In this document: one piece after another, positions 1-8,627 of the stretch
Numbering within the stretch: position 1 is the stretch's first letter
Layout: each line of letters opens with the position of its first letter
Assembly (NCBI GenBank): GCA_949284445.1
Contig: CASDVP010000002.1
Location: forward strand, 62,001 to 126,000
Direction: 5' to 3'
Source of the DNA: an uncultured Bacillota bacterium
Lineage (GTDB): Bacteria; Bacillota_I; Bacilli_A; RFN20; CAG-288
Length of the DNA: 64,000 bases
The notes under the pieces: generated by a model
The model's input: only the letters and a program-made list of their open reading frames with translations
Databases searched by the model: none
What the model was told of the DNA's origin: nothing
Made by a program: the position numbers and the translations under genes

Positions 1-1056
1 ATTATTTCGGATAACATCTATAGAGACCATTTCACCATTACGGACTACATATAAGCAATCAAAAGCATTGACTCTTCTAGTTTGTCCAAGCATTTCACCA
101 GCAATCTCATGCATAGATCTAGTCTCGTCTTTGTATCTAAGCTTACCACTATCATCTGCTAAAATGGCTTTTTTACCATTTTTATTATAGAAATATTCAC
201 CAACAGTAAAATATCCAGCATCAACCATTTCTTTTACAGATACTTTTAATGGCTTGATATCAAATGTTGCATTTTCAACATCACCTATTTTAGGAATTAC
301 GTTATCTAATCGCTTTTGACCATATTTAATATATGTTTGGTCACGTTCGATCATAGTATAATTTCTACCCATTTTTTTGGCAACTGCACCAGTTGTCATA
401 GTTCCACCAAACGGGTCAAGAACCAAATCATCTTTTTTAGTAAACAAAGCTAACACTCTATATAAAAGAGCTTCTGGTTTTTGTGTATTGTGAAGTTTTT
501 TATCATTATCGTCTTTTAGTCTTTCATTACCAGCACAGACTGGAAACTCCCAAATCGAGCCCATCTGCTTTCCACCATTAAGATACTTTCCAGTTTTATA
601 ATTAAAGGTAAATTTAGACTTCTTGCTTTTAGCAGCCCAGATTAATGTTTCGTGACTATTATTTAATCTAGTGCCACCAAAATTAGGTGTAGGATTTGAT
701 TTTTTCCAAATGATATCATTGATAACCCAATAGCCCAATTCTCGGAGGATCGATCCTATTTCATATATGGATTGCATACCTGAAATGACACAGACAGCAC
801 CATTGTCCTTGAGCAATCTTCTGACTTCAGTAAGCCATTTTTTGGTGAAATCTTTGTAAGCATCCATCGATGAAAATTTATCCCAATCATCATCACATCC
901 ATCAAACTCTGTACCTTCGACTCTAAATAACTTTTTGCCTTCTTCTATTTGCATAAAATACGGAGGATCTGCAAAGCAAAAATCAAATGATTTATCAGGA
1001 AGATTTTTCATCGTTTCAATCGTATCGCCTTGTAATATTTTATTCATATATTCCAT
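1..1056 (-). CDS. DNA adenine-N6 methyltransferase, CcrM/HinfI type, 3' end cut by window edge
   Basis: I translated this by hand from an ATG at 1056, preceded by GAGG 9 nt upstream. It reads open for 352 codons to the window edge with no stop. The product is a beta-class SAM-dependent adenine methyltransferase. DPPY is at residues 30-33 and the SAM-binding DPFGG motif is near 214-218. The middle part carries WRKSNP-type and HETLIWA-type stretches typical of CcrM and M.HinfI, which modify GANTC. The C-terminal ~80 residues resemble the RAMA domain of CcrM-type enzymes. CcrM is about 358 aa, so only a few residues are probably missing. It lies 45 bp downstream of an endonuclease gene on the same strand, so it most likely protects host DNA as the M partner of a type II system. 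GANTC specificity is inferred from family, not shown. Confidence 0.9.
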   Translation of the reverse strand, partial: MEYMNKILQGDTIETMKNLPDKSFDFCFADPPYFMQIEEGKKLFRVEGTEFDGCDDDWDKFSSMDAYKDFTKKWLTEVRRLLKDNGAVCVISGMQSIYEIGSILRELGYWVINDIIWKKSNPTPNFGGTRLNNSHETLIWAAKSKKSKFTFNYKTGKYLNGGKQMGSIWEFPVCAGNERLKDDNDKKLHNTQKPEALLYRVLALFTKKDDLVLDPFGGTMTTGAVAKKMGRNYTMIERDQTYIKYGQKRLDNVIPKIGDVENATFDIKPLKVSVKEMVDAGYFTVGEYFYNKNGKKAILADDSGKLRYKDETRSMHEIAGEMLGQTRRVNAFDCLYVVRNGEMVSIDVIRNN

Positions 1057-1101
1057 ATTTTTATACCTCATGATCAATCCGTAAGAATAATGGGTAATAA
1101 C

Positions 1102-1929
1102 TTATTTTTTACGGTATAATTTTGCTTTTTCTAAGTTATTTCCTGTAGAGAATAATTCTTTTCTTAAAAGACAATATATTTCTTTATCAGACATTAATTT
1201 TTTCCACAAATTTTCGGGAAGCCGTAAGAGAGCCTTGTATATTTCTTCGCTAGTACCAAAATTAGGGATGGTGATATCATCATTTGCATGTTCTTGACGA
1301 TATTTTATCAAAATAGAAATAAATTCGTCCCAAGCTTGCTTACCATTTTTTAAAGATTCAAAGAATTGACTTCCGTAATAGAGATGTAAAGTGACGTTAT
1401 CTAACTTCTCATCTTTCATTTGTTGAAAATAATAATTTTTGTTTTTATGTAATGAACTATCCATAAACCACATGCTTGCATCAATGTGTTTATCAGGATA
1501 TTTTTTTCTTATTAAATCAATCTTTTTATGAAAATTTTGATACTGGCCTCTCTTTTTTGTGCTGTCATGATCATCTCTGACTTTCATTTCTACTAAATAT
1601 AGGATAGTACCATCAGTAAAAAATTGATCAACATTCAATTCATCACCATTTTCATCTTGTCCAAGATCCTTATCAAAATTGATATATCCTAGTCTAACTA
1701 TGTATTCGGTTGCTAATTCTTCGATGAAATCACCAAATTTAATTTCTCTGCTTTGTGTGATATTTTGAATAAGTTTGTTTCTAGCATTTGAAAGTCTAAA
1801 TAATCCGCAATAGCGTTCAGGTTGTTCTATTATTGTAATTAAAAGAGTAAGGTAAAAATCATCTCCAGCTTGAATATGTTTTGTTAATGAATTGTAGAAC
1901 TCATCATATGTAATTATCATTTGTTTCAC
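1102..1929 (-). CDS. Type II restriction endonuclease, HinfI-like (GANTC predicted)
   Basis: A 275-aa protein directly upstream of the CcrM-type methyltransferase. A PD-(D/E)xK-like core is visible: D101, then hydrophobic strands, then E114-x-K116 within LVEMKV, followed by a charged RDDHDSTKKRGQ stretch. An upstream CGLFRLSNARNKLIQ block and REIKFGDFIEE look like conserved N-terminal structure. The size fits HinfI-type enzymes (about 260-280 aa). It should cut the unmethylated site recognised by the neighbouring methyltransferase. The track start is GTG at 1929; ATG at 1920 is an alternative and sits 11 nt after an AGG. R precedes M in one operon. The family call rests on context plus motifs; exact specificity is inference. 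Confidence 0.75.
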   Translation of the reverse strand: MKQMIITYDEFYNSLTKHIQAGDDFYLTLLITIIEQPERYCGLFRLSNARNKLIQNITQSREIKFGDFIEELATEYIVRLGYINFDKDLGQDENGDELNVDQFFTDGTILYLVEMKVRDDHDSTKKRGQYQNFHKKIDLIRKKYPDKHIDASMWFMDSSLHKNKNYYFQQMKDEKLDNVTLHLYYGSQFFESLKNGKQAWDEFISILIKYRQEHANDDITIPNFGTSEEIYKALLRLPENLWKKLMSDKEIYCLLRKELFSTGNNLEKAKLYRKK

Positions 1930-1949
1930 GACCTGTTTTCAATAATAAA

Positions 1950-1960
1950 ATTTTACCATA
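1950..1960 (-). promoter_or_regulatory. Extended -10 promoter of the restriction-modification operon
   Basis: On the minus strand the site reads TATGGTAAAAT, a TRTGn-extended -10, with its last base 20 nt before the GTG at 1929. The same motif form recurs at other genes in the window. Confidence 0.55.
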
Positions 1961-2048
1961 AAAATAGGTTGTTTACAATCAGGATACTCTTGTGTAAAGC
2001 TTGGTTTAGAAGGCAAAATATATAGAGTTTAAACGACAAAATTTCAAG

Positions 2049-2073
2049 AAAAAAGCGATGCCGAAGCATCGCT
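2049..2073 (-). terminator. Rho-independent terminator of tRNA-fMet
   Basis: On the minus strand AGCGATGC-TTCG-GCATCGCT forms a perfect 8-bp stem with a UUCG tetraloop, followed by five or six T. It lies 15 nt beyond the tRNA 3' end. Confidence 0.9.
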
Positions 2074-2088
2074 CAATGATTTTAACTT

Positions 2089-2160
<72 letters not shown>

Positions 2161-2178
2161 ATTTATGTAGCACAAAAT

Positions 2179-2207
2179 ACTATACTCTATATATATCAAT
2201 TTTGCAA
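2179..2207 (-). promoter_or_regulatory. Promoter of tRNA-fMet
   Basis: On the minus strand -35 TTGCAA, a 17-bp spacer and -10 TATAGT lie upstream of the tRNA 5' end. The tRNA array at 49 kb has the same -35 variant with the same spacing. Confidence 0.7.
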
Positions 2208-2316
2208 CTCTTAATTTAATTTCACTACAAATTCATGAAAAAATATAAATAAGAGGCTTAATCTATAAGGAAATCTATTTACATTGTTCCACCAGAGAGC
2301 AGTCTCTTGCTGCTTA

Positions 2317-2525
2317 GATTTTATCGACGATTAAAAGCATCAAAAATGAATTGACTGATAAAGGTTTTCTAGAATTTTTTAAGGAATTTTGATCAACTTC
2401 CGTTTTTTAAGATCATCGATGAAGATTATATTCTTTCAAAAGCTGATTCAAGATTACCATTAGCGAGAAGAAAAGCTAACGTAGTGAAGAAAAACTATAT
2501 GTACTTCTTACAAGATCGAATCTGA
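2317..2525 (+). pseudogene. Decayed, frameshifted coding remnant of unknown family
   Basis: This is part of the ~420-bp gap between tRNA-fMet and the ATP-grasp gene. One frame (about 2317-2392) reads TIKSIKNELTDKGFLEFFKE and stops. An adjacent frame (about 2382-2525) continues with QLPFFKIIDEDYILSKAD and then a basic stretch to a TGA. Together they look like one protein tail broken by a frameshift near 2390. There is no start codon or ribosome site. I do not recognise the family. The remainder of the gap (2208-2316) shows nothing clear. Confidence 0.3.
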
Positions 2526-2545
2526 AATATCTTTTGATAAACTTA

Positions 2546-2573
2546 TTGTATTTTTATCATTCTTATTTAAAAT
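2546..2573 (+). promoter_or_regulatory. Promoter giving a leaderless mRNA
   Basis: -35 TTGTAT, a 16-bp spacer and -10 TAAAAT. The -10 ends 7 nt before the ATG at 2581, so transcription should begin at or next to the start codon. No Shine-Dalgarno sequence is present. Confidence 0.5.
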
Positions 2574-2580
2574 TATTAGC

Positions 2581-3471
2581 ATGAAATGTTTGATCGTTAT
2601 CAATTCTTTTTCAGTCAGCGATAGCTGCTTAAAAAAAGCCCAGCGAATAAAAGAAGAATTATCGCATTATTTTATCGATGCTGTGATCAAAGAAGCGATC
2701 GATTTACCAGTCATGACTGATGGTGATGTTATCGACTTGAATCTTAACGAATATCGCTTTTGTTTCTATTTAGATAAAGACGCTTACTTAGCTAAAGCCA
2801 TCGCAAGTAAGATTCCGATGTTTAATTCATATGAATCTCTGCTCCTTTCAGATGATAAAATGCAGACTCTGTTAGCGTTAGAAAATAGTGGTGTGCATGC
2901 GCCTAAAACTATTTCCTCTCCTCTTTGCTACGTCGATGATATCGATGAAACCACAGTCTCTAAATTTCTTTCACATGTGAGATCATCCTTAGGTTTTCCT
3001 CTCATTTTTAAAGAATGTCATGGCTCATTAGGAAAACAAGTAAAACTGATCAGAGATGAACAACAACTGAAAGAAGTTTATCTCACTTATAAAAAAATAC
3101 CGCATTTATACGAAGAATATATCTATAAAAAACCAGCTACTGATTATCGTTTGATAGTGGTTGGTGATAAGGTCATCGCTAGTATGAAGCGTGTCAATGA
3201 AAATGAATTCAGATCGAATATCGCTTTAGGTGGTAAAGGATATGATGTCACAGCTGAGATACCTGCTTCCTTTAAACAGGTGGCGATTAAAACCGCGCAG
3301 TTTTTAAAATTAGACTATGCGGGTATCGATATCATCGAACGCGATAAAAAACCATTAGTATTAGAAGCTAACGGAAATGCTTTTTTCAGTGAAATAGAAA
3401 AAGTGACTAAGGTCAATGTTGCTAAAGCCTTAGTCACTCATGTTTTAACAAAATTAGGAATTATTAGTTAG
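2581..3471 (+). CDS. ATP-grasp ligase, RimK/LysX-like
   Basis: 296 aa. The C-terminal two thirds form an ATP-grasp domain. FKECHGSLGKQV is the ATP-binding lysine and flexible-loop region. ATDYRLIVVGDKVIASMKR matches the RimK core strands. YAGIDIIER followed by VLEANGNAF supplies the Mg-binding Asp/Glu/Asn. The short N-terminal part (about 1-90) is the usual pre-ATP-grasp domain. Family members join an amino acid (often Glu) to a carboxylate, as in RimK or LysX; the substrate cannot be read here. The gene stands alone and its last 18 bp overlap the end of potD on the other strand. It appears to be leaderless. Confidence 0.8.
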   Translation: MKCLIVINSFSVSDSCLKKAQRIKEELSHYFIDAVIKEAIDLPVMTDGDVIDLNLNEYRFCFYLDKDAYLAKAIASKIPMFNSYESLLLSDDKMQTLLALENSGVHAPKTISSPLCYVDDIDETTVSKFLSHVRSSLGFPLIFKECHGSLGKQVKLIRDEQQLKEVYLTYKKIPHLYEEYIYKKPATDYRLIVVGDKVIASMKRVNENEFRSNIALGGKGYDVTAEIPASFKQVAIKTAQFLKLDYAGIDIIERDKKPLVLEANGNAFFSEIEKVTKVNVAKALVTHVLTKLGIIS

Positions 3472-5214
3472 AAGTTGATTGGTGAGAGTCTTATAAAGCA
3501 TATTTGAATATTTTTCGTATTCAGCTCTCTTCATCTTTCTCATACGACGACGTTTGACCAAATTATAACGATAGATCTTATATCCGATGATAAATCCGAT
3601 CAAAAGGATGGCGATGACTAATATCAAGATGTATGCCCAAAGTGGTAAAGTGGTGTTTTTAACTGCTTCCCACATCAGTAATACAGAAGCGTTTTGAGGT
3701 CCAAAGTCTTCCATAACTGCTAAAGATGGTATTACAGAAGCATCCGGATACTGGGTATCAAACTGTCTGTCTTTCATATCAGCAGTCAGGCAGAAAATCG
3801 CATTATCGATGCTCATGTCATCTTCTAATGTCCCATCGAAGAAATAACTGATATCTTTAGTGTAATAATAGTTTTCTTTCTCTTCTTCAGGTAAATCGAT
3901 GATCTTTTCACTATCGATTTTAGTCAAACCATCTAAGTAGTCGTTATTGATAGTCTCACTTTCTTCATCGTATCTCAAATCATACCAAGATTGAACTAAT
4001 TTCAAGATATCGTTTCCAGCGATGACAGGTGTATAACCGATATACTCCATGTTTTGAGCAGCATTTTCTGGCATCGATAAGAAATCTACAAAGCGTTCTG
4101 CAAGATCTTTGTTGTGGTTAGTCTCAACACTTTTAGGCATGACCCAGCCATCAAACCAGATATTAGCACCCTTCTTTGGAAGAGCAAATTTTAAGATGGT
4201 CGGCTTAAATCCTGGCTTATCAGTTCCTTCTTCATTGAATTCATCAGCGTTATCCATCGCGTAAGCAGCATCACCAGACCAAGCGACATTGATAGCAAAC
4301 ATGCTGCCTTTAGCCATGTCAGTCTTGCCAGAGTCGACTTCGAATCCGAAGGCGTTTTCCTTTAAGTCTTGTAAGTCTTTTTCAACCGCATCTAAAGTTT
4401 CATTATCAGAACGGTTGAAGATCTCTGTGAGCTGGGCGTTATATTCATCAGCAGTGAGTTCACCGTTATTATATTTTTCATATAATTCAGTGAATTCTTT
4501 ATCATAAGTTTTCATGATACCGACTGCATAGGTATCACGCATCGAATCTTTGATAGCTAAGAGGTTGTAATACTTTTTATCCCAAAGAGATAACCAATCG
4601 TTCATATCTTCTTGCATCTCTTTGGCCGAGATACCACGCTCTTTTACTGTTGAGAAACCATCGTTGTATAGAATGCCTAAAGTTCCCCACATGTATCCTC
4701 TGGCATATTGACCGACTAATCCTTCTTTACCATCGACAGTGATTCCGTTTATTTTATTTAAAACGAAAGGAGATACATATTTATCGTAATTCGGTGTCGA
4801 ACCTTCATCGAATGGAACTATCAGATCATCAGTGATCATCTTTTGGATGACATAATCTGAAGGACAGATCAGATCATAGTTTCCTTTTCCAGTCTTCAGC
4901 TCAGCTAACATCGTTTCATTCGTATCGAAAGCTGAATACTGGACGGTGACTTTTTCACCATATTCTTCTAAACAATAATCTTCAAACTTGCTCACTAAAC
5001 CTTTGATGGTAGTTTTATTACCATTCTCATCTTCGACGGTTTCATCAGGAGCGATATAATCTTCCCAGTTATAAACGTTTAAGGTGCGAGTGACAGCGTT
5101 CTTTTCTGCAAAATATCGTCTGCTAGCTTGGGAAGAAGTTTCAGCTATTCCGCCAGTCTGAGAAACGGTTGTGAGCAGTGCACCTAATAAGAAAATGATT
5201 CTACCTGCTCGCAT
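3454..5214 (-). CDS. potD: Spermidine/putrescine ABC transporter substrate-binding protein, membrane-anchored
   Basis: 586 aa, longer than usual PotD (about 350). After a hydrophobic N-terminal segment without a lipobox, the protein has the family opening LNVYNWEDYIAP, then a periplasmic-binding-protein-II fold with VDFLSMPENA near the C-terminal lobe. Unusually, a hydrophobic helix (about 523-546, WAYILILVIAILLIGFIIGY) near the C-terminus is followed by a basic tail RRRMRKMKR, so the binding domain is probably tethered to the membrane by a C-terminal helix. It is the last gene of potABCD, its start overlaps potC by 14 bp, and GAAAGGAG lies upstream of the ATG. The binder delivers polyamine to the PotBC channel. 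Confidence 0.88.
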   Translation of the reverse strand: MRAGRIIFLLGALLTTVSQTGGIAETSSQASRRYFAEKNAVTRTLNVYNWEDYIAPDETVEDENGNKTTIKGLVSKFEDYCLEEYGEKVTVQYSAFDTNETMLAELKTGKGNYDLICPSDYVIQKMITDDLIVPFDEGSTPNYDKYVSPFVLNKINGITVDGKEGLVGQYARGYMWGTLGILYNDGFSTVKERGISAKEMQEDMNDWLSLWDKKYYNLLAIKDSMRDTYAVGIMKTYDKEFTELYEKYNNGELTADEYNAQLTEIFNRSDNETLDAVEKDLQDLKENAFGFEVDSGKTDMAKGSMFAINVAWSGDAAYAMDNADEFNEEGTDKPGFKPTILKFALPKKGANIWFDGWVMPKSVETNHNKDLAERFVDFLSMPENAAQNMEYIGYTPVIAGNDILKLVQSWYDLRYDEESETINNDYLDGLTKIDSEKIIDLPEEEKENYYYTKDISYFFDGTLEDDMSIDNAIFCLTADMKDRQFDTQYPDASVIPSLAVMEDFGPQNASVLLMWEAVKNTTLPLWAYILILVIAILLIGFIIGYKIYRYNLVKRRRMRKMKRAEYEKYSNMLYKTLTNQLLTNNS

Positions 5215-6058
5215 TTTTCAACTCCTTTCTTCTTCCTTTATTTTTTCTCTTCATATTCACTCTGATCGAATAGATGATGACGATGATAAGGACGATCAAG
5301 AAGATGATCGTTGTCAAAGCGCGCATTTCAGGCGGGACGGCACCTTTTTTAATTTTAGCTTGCACTAGAGTGGAAAGAGTCTCGATCTGAGCTTGACCGT
5401 TTAATAAGCCAGGTCCACGAGTGAAAGCAGTGACTATGAAGTCATCGAGAGAAAGTGTGAACGATAATAACAAACCGGAGAAAATACCAGGAAGGATTTG
5501 TGGAATGACCACTTTGTGAAGAGCTTTTGATGGGCTAGCGCCTAAGTCCATAGCGGCTTCATACAAAGCGGGATCCATCTGTTGTAATTTCGGCTTGACG
5601 TTGAGATAAACAAAAGGAATCGCTAAGCAGCAATGACCGATGAGAAGCGTCCAAAAGCTGAACAGTGAGTTGTTTCCAAAGAATCTTTGACCTAAAAAGA
5701 CGAACATGACTGTTAAAGACATGGCTATGACGATCTCAGCGTTGACGACTGGTATCTGATTCAGATTTTCAGTCAAACGTTTGATACCCTTTTTACAATA
5801 GTAGACACCGATCGCACCTAAAGTTCCGATGACAGTAGAGACCAAAGCGGAGATACAAGCTAAGATCAAAGTGTTACCTAAGGCGGACATGACTTCTTTG
5901 TTAGCAAACAATTGAGAATATAGATCAAAGGAGAAATTTTGCCATTGACCTAAGAAAGTCGCATCGGTGAAGGAAAAAGCGATCAAATATAAAACAGGTA
6001 GATAAAGAATAGCTAAAATCAAATAGACATAACTGTAAGCAAAAATCTTTTTTACCAT
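5201..6058 (-). CDS. potC: Spermidine/putrescine ABC transporter permease
   Basis: 285 aa with about six hydrophobic helices. The EAA-type cytoplasmic loop reads YEAAMDLGASPSKALHKVVIPQILPGI, the signature that couples binding-protein-dependent permeases to their ATPase. It overlaps potB by 7 bp and potD by 14 bp, consistent with translational coupling. The start is preceded by GGGGGA. Confidence 0.92.
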   Translation of the reverse strand: MVKKIFAYSYVYLILAILYLPVLYLIAFSFTDATFLGQWQNFSFDLYSQLFANKEVMSALGNTLILACISALVSTVIGTLGAIGVYYCKKGIKRLTENLNQIPVVNAEIVIAMSLTVMFVFLGQRFFGNNSLFSFWTLLIGHCCLAIPFVYLNVKPKLQQMDPALYEAAMDLGASPSKALHKVVIPQILPGIFSGLLLSFTLSLDDFIVTAFTRGPGLLNGQAQIETLSTLVQAKIKKGAVPPEMRALTTIIFLIVLIIVIIYSIRVNMKRKNKGRRKELKNASR

Positions 6059-6873
6059 GAGCCATTCCCCCTATCAGCATCTTTATCACCCTGGAATTTA
6101 CGGGTGAATAACATGACTAAGAAAATGATGACGAGCATGATGAGCGACATGAAGGAACCACCATTCCAGTCAGAGTTAGAGAATGAGAGATAAATCGAAT
6201 TGCCGAAGAGCATGATTTTGCCTTCTGATAAGGTATCAGAGATGACATAGGAAGAGATAGTCGGCATAAAGACCATCATGCTAGCTGAGACGATACCGGG
6301 CATCGCTTGAGGGATGATCGACTTAGTGAATGTCTTAAAAGGATTGCATCCCAAGTCTTGGGCAGCTTCGATTTGATTTTTATCTAACTTTAACATTGTT
6401 GAATATAAAGGTAGTATAGTGAAAGGCAAATAGTTAAGAACCATACCGATCATCGTACAAAGAAGTGGATGCTCACCAGTTGTCGTGCCACAAGCGTTTA
6501 AGATGATGGATAACAGATCTCTTAAAGCACCGGTTCTCAAAACAAAGTTGATCCACATCGGCATGACAAACAGCATCACTAAGATATAGTTTTTATTAAA
6601 TTTAGGATTGGATAAGATGTAAGCAAGTGGAAATCCGATCAAGAGGCATAAGAAGGTGTTGAAGAGTCCGATCAAGATGGAGATGAGCAAAACATTCAAT
6701 TTAACTGGTGAAGTGAAAAAAGAGCGAAAGGCTTCTAAAGTGAAGTTGCCGTTGACATCCGTAAATGCGTAAAAGATGATGAAGAGAATCGGAAAGACGA
6801 CAAACATGATGAGAAAAAGCCAAAAAGGAATGGCTAAGCATTTCCTGAAAGCTTTATATTTCATAGTCTTCAA
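6052..6873 (-). CDS. potB: Spermidine/putrescine ABC transporter permease
   Basis: 273 aa with about six membrane helices. It has the EAA motif IEAAQDLGCNPFKTFTKSIIPQAMPGI and a typical PotB N-terminus (basic residues, then a hydrophobic helix ending in FYAFTD). It forms the channel with PotC. The start overlaps the end of potA by 20 bp. Confidence 0.92.
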   Translation of the reverse strand: MKTMKYKAFRKCLAIPFWLFLIMFVVFPILFIIFYAFTDVNGNFTLEAFRSFFTSPVKLNVLLISILIGLFNTFLCLLIGFPLAYILSNPKFNKNYILVMLFVMPMWINFVLRTGALRDLLSIILNACGTTTGEHPLLCTMIGMVLNYLPFTILPLYSTMLKLDKNQIEAAQDLGCNPFKTFTKSIIPQAMPGIVSASMMVFMPTISSYVISDTLSEGKIMLFGNSIYLSFSNSDWNGGSFMSLIMLVIIFLVMLFTRKFQGDKDADRGNGSW

Positions 6874-8533
6874 TGCTTCCTTTTAAGCGTAAACCGATCT
6901 TATCTTTATCAACTTTAAGACCGACGATATCACCTTGGTTGAAGGTGTAGGGAGTAGCTACAAAGAAATCTTCGTCTTCTTTAGAACGGACTAGGACGAC
7001 ATAGTGATCACCTTTATAAACTGCAGAGATGACTTCACCGATGACTTCAGCATCAGAAGTATCATCAGAGATCAAGAATGATTCCGGAGCGATAGTAGCT
7101 ACGACATCAGCATCTTTGAAATCATATTGTTTCTTCTCAAAAGTGACGATGCCATCTTCATCGACTTGTGAATTAGGAATGAGCTTGGATAAATCGCAGG
7201 CGAATGGCTTATCGTCGATATAGACACAATGATCTTTACCGATATATGAATCAGTATAGATGTTTGTGTTATCGCTCTTATGCATGAGATGAATGCCATC
7301 AGGTTCGATGCCGATAAAAATAGGTTTATCGGCAGGATAATCTTTGATGGATTGAGCTAAGACTTCATCATGTCCGATCATGATGACATACTGGTAATGA
7401 ATACCTTTGAAGACTTTAGAGACCATTCTACCTTGAACATAATCAGGCTTTTCTTCGTTGGAAAGATGTATATCTTCAGGTCTGACCACCACTTCAACAC
7501 GTTCATTGATGTCAAAATCATCGACGCAATCGAAGACGTGATTCAAGAAACGAACTTTTTTCTTAGCGATGACAGTCGCGTTATAAATATTAGAAGAGCC
7601 GATGAAATCAGCGACAAAGGCGTTTTTCGGTTCATTATAGATCTCTTCAGGAGTACCTATCTGTTGGATGACACCATCATTCATAACGACGATTGTATCT
7701 GACATCGTCAAGGCTTCTTCTTGATCGTGAGTGACATAGATGAAAGTGATACCTAAGCGTTTATGCATCTCTTTTAATTCGAGCTGCATATCTTTTCTCA
7801 TCTTTAAGTCAAGGGCACCTAAAGGTTCATCTAAGAGTAAGATCTGTGGTTCACAGATGATGGCTCTTGCGATAGCAACACGTTGTTGCTGGCCGCCAGA
7901 GAGAGTGCTGATATCTCTTTCTTCAAGCTCATCTAAGTCTACGATCGATAAAGCTTTGACTACTTTTTCATCGATTTCAGTTTCGCTGAGATGTTTATAT
8001 TTATAAGCTGGAACTGGTGTCGATAGAGCTTTATCTAGCTTATCGTTTAAGACAGCTAATCTCTGCTCTTTTTCTTCGATGGCTAGAAGCTTATCTTTCT
8101 TGATTCTTTTGATCTGCTTTTTCAGATCTTTCACTCGGGCTTTATCGATGTGTAAGACCTGCTTTCCATCTTTATCGACTTTAACGACAGGGATTTTTTT
8201 GTTTCTCAAACCGAAAGCGACATTGTCGTAAACATTGAGATTTGGAAATAAGGCATAATGTTGAAAAACAGTGTTGACTGGTCTTTGGTAAGGGGGCATA
8301 GAGGTGATATCTTTTTGATTTAAAAGAATGTCACCAGAAGTGGGAGTTTCAAAACCAGCAATCATTCTCAAAGTGGTTGATTTACCACATCCAGATGGAC
8401 CTAATAAAGTGACGAATTCGCCTTTTTTGATATTGAGGTTCATCTTGTCAATGACCGTTACATCATCATAGATTTTAGTGACGTTTTTTAGCTGGATGAT
8501 GTAGGCGGAAGAATCAGTCAAATTTGTTTCCAT
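6854..8533 (-). CDS. potA: Spermidine/putrescine ABC transporter ATPase with inserted helical segment
   Basis: 559 aa, against about 350-380 for most PotA. Walker A GPSGCGKST is at 45-53, the Q-loop Gln is near 91, LSGGQ is at 211-215, Walker B ILLLDEP is at 231-237, and the H-loop follows. Between Q-loop and signature, an extra Lys/Glu-rich, probably coiled-coil stretch (about 111-188, e.g. KKQIKRIKKDKLLAIEEKEQ) interrupts the helical subdomain. The C-terminal regulatory region is extended with two TOBE-like parts. Mycoplasma PotA proteins have a similar length, so this may be a lineage trait and not an error. It is the first gene of potABCD, with GGAGG just upstream of the ATG. Confidence 0.93.
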   Translation of the reverse strand: METNLTDSSAYIIQLKNVTKIYDDVTVIDKMNLNIKKGEFVTLLGPSGCGKSTTLRMIAGFETPTSGDILLNQKDITSMPPYQRPVNTVFQHYALFPNLNVYDNVAFGLRNKKIPVVKVDKDGKQVLHIDKARVKDLKKQIKRIKKDKLLAIEEKEQRLAVLNDKLDKALSTPVPAYKYKHLSETEIDEKVVKALSIVDLDELEERDISTLSGGQQQRVAIARAIICEPQILLLDEPLGALDLKMRKDMQLELKEMHKRLGITFIYVTHDQEEALTMSDTIVVMNDGVIQQIGTPEEIYNEPKNAFVADFIGSSNIYNATVIAKKKVRFLNHVFDCVDDFDINERVEVVVRPEDIHLSNEEKPDYVQGRMVSKVFKGIHYQYVIMIGHDEVLAQSIKDYPADKPIFIGIEPDGIHLMHKSDNTNIYTDSYIGKDHCVYIDDKPFACDLSKLIPNSQVDEDGIVTFEKKQYDFKDADVVATIAPESFLISDDTSDAEVIGEVISAVYKGDHYVVLVRSKEDEDFFVATPYTFNQGDIVGLKVDKDKIGLRLKGSIEDYEI

Positions 8534-8559
8534 ATTTACCTCCTAATTTAATGATTGAA

Positions 8560-8588
8560 ATATTAGAGTATTTTTATCAAAAAAACAA
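8560..8588 (-). promoter_or_regulatory. Promoter of potABCD
   Basis: On the minus strand -35 TTGTTT, a 17-bp spacer and -10 TAATAT, followed by an A/T leader and TTAGGAGG before the potA ATG at 8533. Confidence 0.6.
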
Positions 8589-8611
8589 TAAAAATTTTTT
8601 CAAAAAAATCT

Positions 8612-8627
8612 CTTTGAAGCTTCAAAG
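8612..8627. promoter_or_regulatory. 16-bp perfect palindrome upstream of the pot promoter
   Basis: CTTTGAAGCTTCAAAG is a perfect palindrome about 24 bp upstream of the proposed pot -35 box and 230 bp upstream of the divergent phosphatase gene. Its position fits an operator or activator site. No regulator is assigned. Confidence 0.35.

Noticed and set aside
7370..7702. 110-aa plus-strand ORF inside potA
   Set aside because: Shadow of potA in the opposite strand; no ribosome site or family.
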